Notes: generated by a model not told the origin, from the letters alone. DNA of 64,000 nucleotides from Novosphingobium sp. (GCA_016719755.1 JADJYM010000012.1:5001-69000), one strand, 5' to 3'; shown: positions 34,678-45,841, counted from the stretch's first letter. Translations and numbers: made by a program.

Positions 34678-36299
34678 TCAGGTGTGGTCGGCCAGCACCA
34701 GGTCGGCGCCCTTTTCGCCGATCATGGTCGCCGCTGCATTGGTGTTGCCCGATACGATCAGCGGCATGATCGAGGCATCGATCACCCGCAGGCGGCTGGT
34801 GCCGTGGACCCTGAGCTGCGGATCGACCACCGAGCGCTCCGGATCAGGCCCCATCGTGCAGGTGCTGGTAGGGTGATAGGTGGTCCGCCCGGTCTGGCGC
34901 GCCCACTGCTCGATCTGCTCGTCCGACAGCGGCCCCTGCGGCAGGAACAGGCGTTCCTCCACCACCCCGGCAAGCGGCTGGGTATGGGCGACCGCATCGG
35001 CCAGCCGCAGGCTGTCGATCATCGTGCGCACGTCATTCTCGGTGGCAAGGTAGTTGCGGTGGATCACCGGCGGCGCATCGGGATCGGCGGAGCGGATGTG
35101 GATCGCCCCCGGCTTTCCGGGCGGCACGGGCTGGCGTTGATCGTCATGCCGCTGAAAGGATGGGCGCGCAGTCCCGTGGCAGACTTGCCCTTGGCCGGCG
35201 CCTGGAAGCTCAGCGGGATGAAATAGAGCTGCGTGTCGGGCCGGGGCTGGTCCGGCCGGGTCCGCACGAAAGCCCCGCCCTGGTTGATCCCGAAAGTCAG
35301 CGGCCCGGTGCGGGTGAACAGATAGCGCGCGCCGTGGAACAGGATCTTGGGCAGCGAATTCAGGCTGTCGTTCAGCGTCGGGATCGCGGTGCGATAGGTA
35401 AAGCCGGTGAAGACGTGGTCCTGCAGGTTCTCGCCCACCATCGGGCTGTGGTGGACCACCGGGATGCCGTGAAGCTGGAGCCGCGCCCCGTCGCCAATCC
35501 CGGACAGTTCCAGCAGCAGCGGCGAATTGACCGCCCCGCCCGCAAGGATCACCTCGCGCCGCGCCCGGGCGGTCAGGGTCCGTCCGCCGTGGCGATATTC
35601 CACGCCGACCGCTTCCCGACCCTCGAACAGCACCCGCGTCGCCAGCGCCTTGGTCACAACCGTCAGGTTGACGCGCTTCTTCGCGGGATCGAGGAAGGCG
35701 GTGGCGCTGCTGGTGCGACGCCCCTTGCGGAAGCTGAACTGGTAGAGCCCCACCCCTTCCTGCCGTTCGCCGTTGAAGTCCGGATTGGCTGGCCAGCCCC
35801 TGGCCATGGCCGCGTCCAGCGCGAGCCGCACCACCGGCTGTTCGCGCCCGGCGATGCTGGAAATCTTCCACGGCCCGCCCCCGCCGCGCCAGGCGTCCTC
35901 GCCCAGATCGTTGTCTTCCGAGCGGCGGAAATAGGGCAGGACATCGTCGTAGCCCCAGCCGGGATTGCCCAGCCGCGCCCAGTCGTCGAAATCCTCGCGC
36001 TGGCCTCGGATATAAACCATGCCGTTGATCGAGCTGGATCCACCCAGCACCTTGCCGCGCGGCCAGAAATCGGTGCGGCCGCCCATCTGCTGGCAGGGTT
36101 CGGCTTCATAGCACCAGTTGACCTTGGGATCGTAGAACACCTGCCCCAGGCCCGCAGGCATCTGCACGAACAGGCGCTTGTCACTTCCCCCCGCCTCCAG
36201 CAGGAGAACGCGAAAGCGGCCATCAGCGGTCAGCCGGTCGGCCAGCACGCAGCCGGCCGATCCTGCGCCGACGATGATGAAGTCGAATTGCTCTTCCAT
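34678..36299 (-). CDS. GMC-family oxidoreductase (choline/alcohol dehydrogenase-like), frameshifted
   Basis: A GMC flavoprotein that oxidises an alcohol, about 540 residues when repaired. FAD-binding FIIVGAGSAGCVLADRL starts near residue 8. The GGSSSINGMVYIRGQREDFDDW motif and the C-terminal YHPTSTCTMGPDPERSVVDPQLRVHG with SNTNAAATMIGEKGAD-type end are intact. The frame breaks after GMTINASPCRPES, where a G-run of five (C at 35106-35110 on the plus strand) needs one more base to join the RSADPDAPPVIHRNYL segment. The ATG at 36299 is chosen over an upstream one because MEEQFDFIIVGAG is the normal beginning. Substrate unknown. Confidence 0.8.
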
Positions 36300-36483
36300 G
36301 CCTCGTCCCCCGGTTCGTCCGGCCTTGATCTGTGGCCCAGTGATGCCGGGGGCTGGCGGCAAGGGCAACGTGGCCGCCGGTCAGTTTCAAAGAACGGCTA
36401 ATCACTTCCGGATTTGATCGGTCGCTCCGGAAACTATCCTTTTTCAAAACAACTTAGATAGAACCCTTAAAACACGACAGGAC

Positions 36484-36511
36484 TTGGACTTATTGCGCTA
36501 TCGGCTAGGAT
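36484..36511 (+). promoter_or_regulatory. candidate sigma-70 promoter of the araC-type gene
   Basis: TTGGAC at 36484-36489 and TAGGAT at 36506-36511 are separated by 16 bases, about 30 bases before the GTG start at 36541. Upstream, TTCCGGA (36406-36412) and TCCGGAA (36426-36432) form a perfect 7-bp inverted repeat that could be an operator in the divergent gap shared with the GMC gene. Confidence 0.45.
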
Positions 36512-36540
36512 GCGGAGAGAAAAAGGGGGAGCGGGAGCAC

Positions 36541-37648
36541 GTGGCGGTCGAACTGCAAGGCAGTCTGGTTCTGGAAACCGCCATACGGTTCATCACCGTC
36601 GGGCTCTATCTTGCCACGGCGCTGGTCGTGTTCCGCTGGCGGATCACTTCGGCACGGATCGCGGGCACACTGGCCTATGTGTCCAAGGCCGCGCACACGA
36701 TCCTGCATTTCCGCCGATCATGGCGATGCTGGGCTGGGGGCGCCGCCGATCACCTTCATGGCAACGATGGGCACGGCGCTGACCTGGCTGTTCGGGATCG
36801 AGCTGTTCAGCGACAACCGCCGGTTCGATGCCAGGCGGCTGCTCCCCGTGCTGGGTGTGCTGGTCATCGTCATCGCCGCAATGGCCACGCCGCCGCCGGT
36901 GGCCCGCGCGCTGTGGCTGCTTCATGCCTTCACCACCGTCGCGCTGATGGGCCACCTGCTGACCGTGCTGATGATCAGCTGGCGCGACGATCTGGTTGAC
37001 CGGCGCAAGTTCATCGCGACGCCGGTGTTCGTGGTGACCGCCATCTACAGCATCGGCCTGGGCTTCGTTGAAAACGTCAAGCTGCTGATGGGGATCGCGC
37101 GCGAGCCTTCGCTGATCAACGCCGGGATCCTGCTGTTCTCGTCCCTGCTGGCGATTGTCGTGTTCGGTCAGTTTGCCCCGGCCCTGTTCGGCGACGAATC
37201 CGAACCCGAGCCGCTGACCCGCACCCAGCCCGCGCGCAGCCAGCCGCGCAGCGAGCTGCCCCCGGCCGACATGGCGCTGACCACCGCGCTGGATGAACTG
37301 ATGCGGCACGAGCGGCTTTACCGCACGCCGGGCCTGCGCATATCCGACCTGGCCGCGCGGCTGAGAGTGCCGGAATACCGGCTGCGGCAATTGCTCAACT
37401 ATGGGCTGGGGCACCGCAACTTCAACGCCTACATCAGCCAGTGGCGGATCGCCGAGGCGAAGGAGGCGCTGCGCGATCCCGAACAGGTCGCCGTGCCGAT
37501 CTCCACCATCGCGATCGACAGCGGGTTCCACTCGCTCGCCCCGTTCAACCGCGCCTTTCGCGGCGAAACCGGCATGACCCCCAGCGAATACCGCGCCGAG
37601 GCGCAGGCCCGCTGGAACAGCGGCGAGGAGCGCGGCGGCGCCGAATAA
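36541..37648 (+). CDS. membrane-anchored AraC-family regulator, twice frameshifted
   Basis: About 369 residues when repaired. The N-terminal half is hydrophobic with six or more likely membrane spans (AIRFITVGLYLATALVVF, LLPVLGVLVIVIAAMA, LLHAFTTVALMGHLLTVLMI, FVVTAIYSIGLGFV, LLFSSLLAIVVFG). The C-terminal third is an AraC/XylS DNA-binding domain (LRISDLAARLRVPEYRLRQLL, ISTIAIDSGFHSLAPFNRAFRGETGMTPSEYR). It probably senses a ligand at the membrane and controls the neighbouring catabolic genes. Two single-base deletions, near 36711 (CC) and 36736-36740 (GGGGG), break the frame between the first spans. The GTG at 36541 follows a GGAG-rich stretch. Its stop is three bases from the sulfatase stop. 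Confidence 0.78.
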
Positions 37649-37651
37649 ACG

Positions 37652-39875
37652 TCAGTCCTCGCAAAGCGCGATGTGGGTTTCCAGCGCGGGATCGATGCGG
37701 AAATCGTCCGCCGTCTCGACCGTCAGGCTCAGGATCGTGCCGGTGAAGGTTCCCGGCATGGCGTAGCTGTCGCTGAGCGGCGAGGCATCGTCATGGCCGC
37801 AGGTCACCCCGCCGCTGACCGGCGCGGGCCACAGGTCTGCCATCGTCGCCACCGCTTCCGTCCGCCCATCGACCAGCAGCGAGGCCGTGCCCCGGTAATC
37901 TCCGGTCTTGGCGAACTGAAAGGCGATCCGCCGCCGCCCCGGCTCCAGCGCGGCAGCGCTGCGCAGCACCTGCCGGTCGCGCGGGCCGACATATTCGTGG
38001 ACCAGATGCCCGCCATCAAGGTGCAGCACAAAGCCGCCCGCCTGCCCGCCAGCCGCCAGGATCACCCCGTGGCTGGCCAGGTCGATGTCGATCTCCCCCT
38101 CGATCAGGTAGGACCGGTTGCCGATGGCCGGCGCGGCATAGCCCGACATGCGGCCCTGCCCCTGCGCGAAGCTCCAGCGGCGGCGCGGGGAAAGGTAATA
38201 GGTGTGCGGCAGCCGGTCGATGTTGCGATCATCCAGCGGGAACACGGCATTCGCCGCCGCTTCGCGTTCCCACAGGTCCTGCAGCTCGCCCAGCCTGTCC
38301 GGATGGGTGGCGGCAAGATCCTCCGCTTCGGAGAAGTCGCTGTCGAGGTGGTAGAGTTCCCACCGCTCGGCCGCATAGTCGTCGCCGGGGTAGTGGCGCG
38401 TCACTGCCTTCCACCCATCAGCCCAGATGCCGCGATTGCCCATCAGTTCGAAATACTGGACCCGCTTGCGGGTGGGGGCTTCAGGATCGTCGAAGGTATA
38501 GGCGATGGATGTGCCCTGCATCGCCATGCGGCCCGGCTGCGGCGCGGGATCGATCCCTGCCGCTTCCAGAATGGTCGGCGCAAGATCGGCACAGTGGCAG
38601 AACTGGCGGTTGATCGCCCCGCCCTGCCCGATCCGGCGCGGCCAGTGGACGATCAGCGGATCGCGCACCCCGCCGCCGTGGGTCTGCATCTTGAACCAGC
38701 GGTGCGGCGTATTCCCGGCGTGGCCCCACCCGGCAGGATAATTGTTCCAGTGCCGGTCCGAGCCCAGCGTATCAAGCGCGGCAAGATGTTCGTCTAGAGT
38801 CTCAGGGATGTGCTGGAAATGCCTGCGCAGGTTGAGATTTCCCAGCGCCCCACCCTCGGCGGACGCGCCGTTGTCGGACATCACGATCACCAGCGTATCA
38901 TCAAGCAGGCCCTGCGCCTCAAGGTAGTCCGTCACCCGGCCGATCTGCGCGTCGGTATGGCTGAGGAACCCGGCGAAGACTTCCTGGTGCCGCGCGCAGA
39001 CGCGCTTCTCGTCAGCGCTCAGGCTGTCCCAGGCGGCGACTTCGGGATTGCGCGGGGTCAGCCGGGTATCCGGCGGGGCGATGCCCAGCGCGATCTGGCT
39101 CTCCAGCCAGCGCTCGCGCATCACGTCCCAGCCTTCGTCGAACTGCCCCTTGTAGCGGTCGATCCATTCGCGCGGGGCCTGGTGGGGGGGAATGGCACGC
39201 CCCGAAGGCAAGATAGGCGAAGAACGGCTTCGCCGGGTCTGCCGCGCGGGCATCGCGGATCATGCCGATGGTCTGGTGTGCGAGGTCCTCGCTGAGGTGA
39301 TAGCCCGCCTCGCGCGGGGTGGGGATGAAGCGGTTGTCCTCCACCAGTTCGGGGTGCCACTGATCGATCAGCGAATAGAGGAAGCCGTAGTAGCGCTCGA
39401 ACCCGCGCCCCAGCGGCCACTGGTTGAACGGCCCGGCAGAGGTCATGTCGCGCGCGCGGGTGAGGTGCCACTTGCCCACCGCGAAGGTGCTGTAGCCAGC
39501 CGGGGTCAGGAGCTCCGGCAGCATTGCCGCCTTGTCCGTCACCTGCCCCAGATAGCCCGGATAGCCGGTGCACATGTCGGCAATGATACCCATGCCCACC
39601 GCATGGTGGTTGCACCCCGTCAGCAGCGAGGCGCGGGTGGGCGAACACATCGCCGTGGTGTGGAAATTGGTGTAGCGCCTCCCGCCCGCCGCCAGCCGGT
39701 CAATCGCGGGGGTGGCAATGGTCGATCCGTAGCAGCCCAGGTGCGCGAAGCCGACATCGTCTAGCACCACCAGCAGCACGTTGGGCGCGTCTTCGCGGGG
39801 GCGCGCCCGTGGTTCAAGCCAGGGCTGGGACCGGTCCCAGGTCCGCCCGATGGTGCCGGGCCAGCTATCGCTCAT
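37652..39875 (-). CDS. arylsulfatase (type I, formylglycine-dependent), frameshifted
   Basis: A type I sulfatase of about 740 residues when repaired, hydrolysing sulfate esters. VLLVVLDDVGFAHLGCYG gives the metal Asp pair (39-40), and CSPTRASLLTG at residue 77 is the C-x-P-x-R motif whose Cys becomes formylglycine. AVGKWHLT and the second-half DNGASAEGG motif are present. The frame breaks at a run of seven G (39184-39190 on the plus strand); removing one base joins GACHSP to HQAPREWIDRYKG, a common sulfatase sequence. No clear signal peptide is seen, so it may be cytoplasmic. The modifying enzyme is encoded about 8 kb away at 47572. The tail beyond the catalytic domain matches the larger bacterial arylsulfatases. 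Confidence 0.83.
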
Positions 39876-39932
39876 CGCAGATGCCTTCGAATGGTCCGCC
39901 GCCACTCCCCAAGGAAGCGGCGGCGGGCAGGA

Positions 39933-42890
39933 TCAGAACGACTTGCGCAGGCCCAGACGAATGGTCCGGCCCAGCGGGTCGGATGTCATCGCGTCATAGC
40001 CCTCCGGCAGGCGGGCCAGCGGCGGGTCCTTGTCGAACAGGTTGGTGACCGCCAGGCTGAAGGTCACGTCCCACGGCATCTGCACCGTCACCGCCACATC
40101 GTGGAGGAACTGGCCGGGGATGCTGTAGCCCACTGCGGTGGCAGCCTGCCGCTGGTCGAGGTAGGACGAGTAATAGCGCCCGCCCCACCGCAGGTTGACC
40201 GGCCCGTTCTCGTAATTGACGAAAGTGTTCAGCTTCCACTTGGGCAGGGTGTGGGCCAGCGTGCCCGCGTTGAGCTTGCCCACCGCATCGAACCCGGGGA
40301 CGGCTAGGCCCGCCACGCTGAAGCCATCGAATTCATAGCTGAGCGTGACATTGGCCACAGCCCCTACGGTCAGGGTGCCACCAACGACACCGCCGGTCCG
40401 GTAGCTGGCCCGCATGTCCAGGCCCGAGAAACGCGCCTTGGGGCCGTTGATCCGAAGCAGCAGGACCTTCGAGAGGTTCGCCGCCGAGCAGGCCCCGGTG
40501 AACTGGAAGTGCGTGGCAATGAAGGCCGGATCAAGTGAACCGCAGTTGTTCGCACCCGTAGCCCCGTTGGGGAACAGCGCGTTGACGATCGCGTTTTGCG
40601 GTTCAGTGGTCAGGATATTGTCGATGTCGTAGTGGTAATAGTCCACCGCCGCATCGAAGCCCGACCCGCTGACCAGCGCGCCGACCGACCAGGTGGTCGC
40701 CCGTTCCGGTTCGAGGTCGGGATTGCCGACCAGATCAAGCGCGGTCGGCCGCCCCAGGATATTGGGGATCGACGCGGTGGGATTGGGCGCGAGCGAGGTC
40801 TGCGGCGGGGCGCGGAAGGTCTTGCTGGCAGAGCCGCGCAGCGCGAACCAGTCAAGGATCTGGAACTTGGCGCGGGCCTGCGGATTGAAGCTGCCGCCGC
40901 CGTCCTTGCCGTAATCCTCGTACCGCGCGCCCAGCGTGATGTTGCTGTCGGTCCACAGCGGCAGCACCGCCTCGCCATAGATCGCGAAGACGTTGGTCTT
41001 GATGTCGGTCGGCGCGAAGGCGGCGGCGAGGCCCAGCGGGGTATAGGGCGTGGGCGTGCAGACATTCGCGCCCGGAATGTCGAGCGGCGAATTGAGGCAC
41101 GGCACCTGCGTGCGGTCGGCGAACTTGGAATCGCGCTCGTTAAAGGCGATCCAGCGCCACTGGCCGCCTACCGCCCAGCGCAGCGGCCCCGCACCCACGT
41201 CGATCCCGGCAAATGTGCCGTCGAAGTTGAGGTTGGTTTCGGCGATCTGGCTGGTCAGGAAGCGTTCCTGCTTGATCATCAGCCAGTCGGCCACCTCCTT
41301 GGTATTGGCCACCGCCGGATTGTAGCCGGGGTTGGACAGCACGCCATTGATCGGTGCGCTCTGGATGGCATTGGACATCGGGTTGAGCCACAGGCACCCG
41401 GTGCTGCCAGGCACGGCGGTCTGCCACTTGCAGTTCGGCCCGCCCAGGCCCCGCAGCGCCAGCTCGATCATTACCCCGCTGGAATCCCAGCCATAAAGGT
41501 AATGCTTGTTGCGGCCATAGGTGACGTCGAAGGACCAGTTGGTCGTTTCGCCCAGCGTACCCTTGAGCGCGCCGGACAGGCGGAATTCGTCCTGCTCGCG
41601 CCCCTGGTAGCCGGGGGTGGAGGCATCGCCGAAGAACGGATTGCCGCCGACGAGATAGGGTCGCCACTGGCCGATCGGAATGAACACGCCGGTGGTGCCG
41701 GCCGGGAACTGCGATGGGTTGGCCGCCGCGTAGGAAGCCAGCCCCGGGTTGGTCATCGGCACGAACCAGTTGCCGAACAGGCGCGGGCTGGTGCCTGCGG
41801 TATAGCTGGCCGGGTTGATTTCGGCGGGCAGAACGGTTTCGGTAATCGGCTTGGGCTGGTTGAACGAGGGCGGATAGTTCACCCGCGTTTCCATCCGCGA
41901 GTAGTAGCCCTCAAGGTGCAGCTCCACGCCGCCGAAATCATAGTTGAATTCGCTGTAGACCTGCCAGGTCTCCGCCGGGGCGACGAGATCCTGCCACAGC
42001 TGGACGTTGTTGACGCAGAAGCCCGCGAACGGCTGGATTCCGCCCAGAGCGGAACAGCCGACATCGACCGCGCGCACGCCCGTGGGCGCCAGCGTTCCCG
42101 CCGGGCCGACCAGGCCAACAGGCGTGAACTGCGCCGGGTTGGACGAAAAATTCCATCCCGCGTCGGGATTGACCGAATAGGGCGGGGTCGACCAGGGCCG
42201 GTCCTTGACCCGCAGCTGGGCGCGCTTCTGATAGCCGGCGGAGACCAGCAGGTCCCAGTTGTCGCCCTTCTTGCCGAAGGTCGCGTCCATCCGCCAGTCG
42301 CCATCGGTGTCGTCAATCATGGTATAATCGCCGCCGATCTCCAGCCCTTCGAACCCGCGCCGGGTGATGAAGTTGACCACCCCGGTCATCGCATCGGACC
42401 CATAGGTGGTGGAGGCCGCGTCCTTCAGGATCTCGATCCGGGCCACGGCGGATGACGGGATGTTGCGGGTGTTGACGAAGAACCCGCTGGTCAGCGGCAG
42501 GCGCTTGCCGTTCAGAAGCACCAGGTTGCGATCCGGCCCCAGCCCGCGCAGGTTGATGCTTTCCGAGCCTTCAAAGCCCTGACCCTTGCCCGGCTGCGAG
42601 GAGTTGGAGTTGCCGATCGAACCCGACGCTTCGGGCAGCGCGCGAATCACGTCGATCAAGGCGGGCGAGCCCTGCTTCTCAAGCTCGTCGGCGCTGATCG
42701 AGCGCAGCGGCAGGGCCTCTGCCTCGCGGGCACTGAGCAGGCGCGAACCTGTAACGACGATCGTTTGCGCGGCCTCCTCGCTGTCCGGTGCGGCCTCCTG
42801 CGCCTGAGCAGGCGCGGCCAGCGCGGCAATTGCCAGCGCAGCCATCGAAGCGGCGCCATGAAGCACGGTCTTGTTGCGGATCAGGTTCAT
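39933..42890 (-). CDS. TonB-dependent receptor of the sulfatase locus
   Basis: A 985-residue outer-membrane receptor with signal peptide (to about residue 30, ending AQA), TonB-box-like QTIVVTGSRLL, plug (LIDVIRALPEASGS, INLRGLGPDRNLVLLNGKRLP, ILKDAASTTYGSDAMTGVVNF) and a barrel ending in Phe (RLGLRKSF). The ATG at 42890 has AGGAGAG upstream; the frame remains open far upstream but only as a shadow of the transporter gene. It lies 57 bases upstream of the arylsulfatase start, in the same direction, so co-expression is likely and the ligand may be a sulfated compound. Confidence 0.92.
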   Translation of the reverse strand: MNLIRNKTVLHGAASMAALAIAALAAPAQAQEAAPDSEEAAQTIVVTGSRLLSAREAEALPLRSISADELEKQGSPALIDVIRALPEASGSIGNSNSSQPGKGQGFEGSESINLRGLGPDRNLVLLNGKRLPLTSGFFVNTRNIPSSAVARIEILKDAASTTYGSDAMTGVVNFITRRGFEGLEIGGDYTMIDDTDGDWRMDATFGKKGDNWDLLVSAGYQKRAQLRVKDRPWSTPPYSVNPDAGWNFSSNPAQFTPVGLVGPAGTLAPTGVRAVDVGCSALGGIQPFAGFCVNNVQLWQDLVAPAETWQVYSEFNYDFGGVELHLEGYYSRMETRVNYPPSFNQPKPITETVLPAEINPASYTAGTSPRLFGNWFVPMTNPGLASYAAANPSQFPAGTTGVFIPIGQWRPYLVGGNPFFGDASTPGYQGREQDEFRLSGALKGTLGETTNWSFDVTYGRNKHYLYGWDSSGVMIELALRGLGGPNCKWQTAVPGSTGCLWLNPMSNAIQSAPINGVLSNPGYNPAVANTKEVADWLMIKQERFLTSQIAETNLNFDGTFAGIDVGAGPLRWAVGGQWRWIAFNERDSKFADRTQVPCLNSPLDIPGANVCTPTPYTPLGLAAAFAPTDIKTNVFAIYGEAVLPLWTDSNITLGARYEDYGKDGGGSFNPQARAKFQILDWFALRGSASKTFRAPPQTSLAPNPTASIPNILGRPTALDLVGNPDLEPERATTWSVGALVSGSGFDAAVDYYHYDIDNILTTEPQNAIVNALFPNGATGANNCGSLDPAFIATHFQFTGACSAANLSKVLLLRINGPKARFSGLDMRASYRTGGVVGGTLTVGAVANVTLSYEFDGFSVAGLAVPGFDAVGKLNAGTLAHTLPKWKLNTFVNYENGPVNLRWGGRYYSSYLDQRQAATAVGYSIPGQFLHDVAVTVQMPWDVTFSLAVTNLFDKDPPLARLPEGYDAMTSDPLGRTIRLGLRKSF

Positions 42891-43039
42891 TGCTCTCTCC
42901 TCATACCATGCGCTGGACGAGCCCGTCGGCCTTCTGCTTCGCTTCCCGCGCCGGACTGGTCGTAGCGGCCCGGCCGGGCGCGTCTCCCGATCCTCCCGAA
43001 AGATGCTAGCCGGGTTCAAAACTGACTGATCGAAACCGA

Positions 43040-43064
43040 AAGTTTCTTTTTTTTGCAGAAACTT
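43040..43064 (-). other. short hairpin after the transporter gene
   Basis: AAGTTTC at 43040-43046 and GAAACTT at 43058-43064 can pair, separated by a run of eight T on the plus strand. On the minus strand it follows directly after the transporter stop at 43067 and lies 150 bases before the receptor ATG. It may be a weak terminator or a regulator site. The GAAAC/GTTTC pattern repeats once more just beside it. Confidence 0.35.
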
Positions 43065-43066
43065 GA

Positions 43067-44503
43067 TCATGCTTCGAGCGAGGGTGCCGCGCGGCGCTCG
43101 GCCAGCAGCGCCAGGGTCTGCGCGTGGCTTTCGCGGGTGATCCGGTAGCGCCAGATGCACAGCACCGCACAGCCGTGCATCGCCATCACGGCGGGCACAT
43201 AGACCAGCGCCAGATCGCGCAGGATCTGCGGGTCCACGCCCTGCGGCGCGGCGCCGGCCGGAAAGCCGACCAGCGCCAGGACCATGCTGGAGGCGAAGAT
43301 GCCGATGCCCGAAGTGGTCTTGTTCACGAACAGGTTGGCCGCCGCCATCACCCCTTCGGCACGGCGCCCGGTCTTGAGCTCGTGGTCCTCCACCACGTCG
43401 GCGCACATTGAACCGACCATGATCGCAACCACGCTGGCCGCCGTTACCGACAGCAGGTGGAACACCAGCATGATCGGGAGCAGCAGGGCCGATCCGTTGG
43501 CAGGGAACACATCGAGCAGGCGCAGCACGATCGGCGTCACGCCGAACAGAGGGGCCAGCACCTTGCACAGGATCGCGGCATTGCGCTTGCCCATGCGGTG
43601 CGACAGCGGCGCCGCGATCCACAGTGCCAGCGCCGAGGAGCCGAACTGGGCAAGGATGAACAGCGAGACCTGACCGGCTGAAAAGCCCCAGAAATAGGTG
43701 TTGAAATAGAGCGAGAGCGCGACGCTTAGGCCGTAAGCCATCGCGTTGAACACCCCTGCCCCCAGCATCGGCAACAGCGCCCGGTTGAGCATCGCCTGAA
43801 ACATGTCGCGCAAGGCCGCGCCCGGCCCTTTGCGCAGCCCCGTGGGCTGGCGCATCCACGGAATGCGGTGGTGCGTGCCCGCCGCCGAAATCAGGATCAC
43901 CGCCAGCATCACCAGCGACGACACCAGCCCGTAAAGCTCGTAGCCTGCGCGGTTCAGCTGGGCGACCGGCTGCTCTGCCGTAGGGGTCAGGAACACGCGA
44001 AAGGTCAGCATGACCATGATCAGCCCGCCGTACCAGTTGAACGCGGCGCGCCAGGCGGCCAGATCGGTGCGGGCATGATAATCGCTGGTCAGCTCCGCGC
44101 CCATTGCGGCGCTGGGGATTTCGAACATGGCGATGAAGGTGCGGATCACCATCGCAGTGGCGATCAGGTAGAAGAACAGCGCCTGGTCCGACCAGCCGAG
44201 CGGTGGGTGCCACAGCAGGAAATAGCTGACCGCGATCGGCACGGCGGACAGGTACATGAACGGATGGCGCCGCCCCCAGCGCGAGCGCCAGTTGTCGCTG
44301 ACCTGCCCGATCACCGGATCGAGCATGGCGTCCGCGATCAGCGCGATCATGATCGCCAGCCCCACCGTGGGCGCGGGCAGGCCGATCACCTGGTTGTAGA
44401 ATAGCAGGAGCAGGTAGGAGAACCCGTTGTCCTTCAACCCCAGCGCCACTGCGCCAACGCCATAGGCGGCCTTGGTGGGCCGGGAGATCGGCGGTTCGTG
44501 CAT
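43067..44503 (-). CDS. GPH/MFS_2-family cation symporter
   Basis: A 478-residue inner-membrane symporter with about twelve hydrophobic segments. The GPH (MelB-like) signatures are seen: DAMLDPVIGQVSDNWRSRWGRRHPFMYLSAVP after the second span and EIPSAAMGAELTSDYHARTDL. This family carries sugars, glucuronides and related compounds with Na+ or H+. I chose the ATG at 44503, with GGGAGA about eleven bases upstream; an ATG ten codons earlier is possible. It is upstream of the TonB receptor and sulfatase in the same direction, so it probably moves the same ligand, or its product, across the inner membrane. Confidence 0.87.
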   Translation of the reverse strand: MHEPPISRPTKAAYGVGAVALGLKDNGFSYLLLLFYNQVIGLPAPTVGLAIMIALIADAMLDPVIGQVSDNWRSRWGRRHPFMYLSAVPIAVSYFLLWHPPLGWSDQALFFYLIATAMVIRTFIAMFEIPSAAMGAELTSDYHARTDLAAWRAAFNWYGGLIMVMLTFRVFLTPTAEQPVAQLNRAGYELYGLVSSLVMLAVILISAAGTHHRIPWMRQPTGLRKGPGAALRDMFQAMLNRALLPMLGAGVFNAMAYGLSVALSLYFNTYFWGFSAGQVSLFILAQFGSSALALWIAAPLSHRMGKRNAAILCKVLAPLFGVTPIVLRLLDVFPANGSALLLPIMLVFHLLSVTAASVVAIMVGSMCADVVEDHELKTGRRAEGVMAAANLFVNKTTSGIGIFASSMVLALVGFPAGAAPQGVDPQILRDLALVYVPAVMAMHGCAVLCIWRYRITRESHAQTLALLAERRAAPSLEA

Positions 44504-44711
44504 GTCTTGTCCATTCTCCCAAGCCTGCTGCATTCAGCCGGCCCGGCATGGCCGCCGCCCGCGCGCTTGTCAGCGCGTCCTTGCAAAACCGACTAGCCGT
44601 TATCGAATTCGATCTGCGCGGCTGAGCATTGGGCGCGCGGCGGACTAGCGCTCACGCACCCGGCAGCGTGGCCAGCAAGGGTAAAATCGAGGCGGGTAAG
44701 CGCCGCCCCGG

Positions 44712-45841
44712 TCAGGCGGCGCGCGCGTCCAGCGCGGCACGGCGGGCAAAGGTGCCAGCCGGCGCTGCCGAACTGATGCTCGATCACCGTGGCGCGCTTG
44801 AAATAGTGGCCGATGGCCAGTTCGTCGGTCATCCCCATCCCGCCGTGAAGCTGAACCGCGTTCTGCCCGGCAAAGCGGACCGCCCGGGCCACAGTGACCT
44901 TCGCGGCGGAAGCGGCGGCGGCGCGCTCCGCCGGATCGCCATCGAGCGACTGGCAGGCGAGCAAGGCGGCCGAGCGCGCCAGCTCCAGTTCCAGGTACAT
45001 ATCGACCATGCGGTGCTGGAGCGCCTGGAACGAGCCGATCTTATGGCCGAACTGCTCGCGCTGCCGGGCATAGGCCACGGTATCGTCGAGCAGCCGTTCG
45101 ATCACCCCGCAGGCCTCGGCCGCGGCGGCGGCGATGGCCCGGTCGCGCCATTCCTCGATCAGGGCAAAGCCCTGCCCCTCGCCGCCGACCAGCGCGGAGG
45201 CATCCACTCCGGCGGCGTTAAAGCTGACATCCGCCGCATGGCGTTCGTCCAGCATCCGGTAGGGCGCCATGCTGACGCCGGGGGCAGCGGCAGGAACGAG
45301 AAACAGCGACAGCCCGTCCGATTCGCCCGGCGATCCCGAAGTGCGTGCCGCAACCAGCAGGTGCGTTGCCCAGGGCGCGGCGACCACCACGCATTTGGTG
45401 CCGTCCAGCTGCCAGCCGGATGGGCTGCGCGCGGCGGTCATCGCAATCGCGTTCAGGTCATCGCGCATTCCGTCCTCGCCCACGGCCAGCGCGATCCGGA
45501 CCTGCCCTCCCACGACCCCTTCAAGCAACTCCGTCTGCCCGCGGCGCGCCAGCAGCGGCGCGGCCTGGAACAGCGTTTCGGAAAGTGGTTCGGGCGCCAG
45601 CGCACGGCCCATTTCCTCCATCGCCGCCATCATCTCCAGCCCGCCGCCGAACCCGCCCTGCGCCTCGGGCAGGCCAATCGACAAAACGCCAAGGCCGGGC
45701 CAGCCCCTGCCAGACGTCCTCGCGCCAGCCCGGTCCGGCGCGCAGCGCGCGGGTGCGCGCGGCGAAATCGCCCGCGTCGGCCAGAAAACGTGCAAGAGTG
45801 GCCTTGAGCTGAAGCTGCTCGTCGTTAAGTTCGAAGTCCAT
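44712..45841 (-). CDS. acyl-CoA dehydrogenase, twice frameshifted
   Basis: About 375 residues when repaired. It starts MDFELNDEQLQLKATLARFL at 45841, with core LSIGLPEAQGGFGGGLEMM, LDGTKCVVVAA and the C-terminal NAVQLHGGMGMTDELAIGHYFKRATVIEHQFGSAGWHL. One extra base in a C-run (GGG at 45697-45699 on the plus strand) splits GLA from GLGVLSIG. One extra T (AAA at 44748-44750 on the plus strand) near the end hides the natural tail ending LDARAA and its TGA at 44712-44714. With both removed the length is an exact multiple of three. Divergent from the next acyl-CoA dehydrogenase, so the two may form an alpha/beta pair of a branched or cyclic acyl-CoA pathway. Confidence 0.78.

Noticed and set aside
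39933-44549. A continuous minus-strand frame of about 1,538 codons that looks like one giant protein
   Set aside because: Its first third is the wrong frame of the symporter gene at 43067-44503. The true TonB receptor starts at the ATG 42890 with a good ribosome site and signal peptide.
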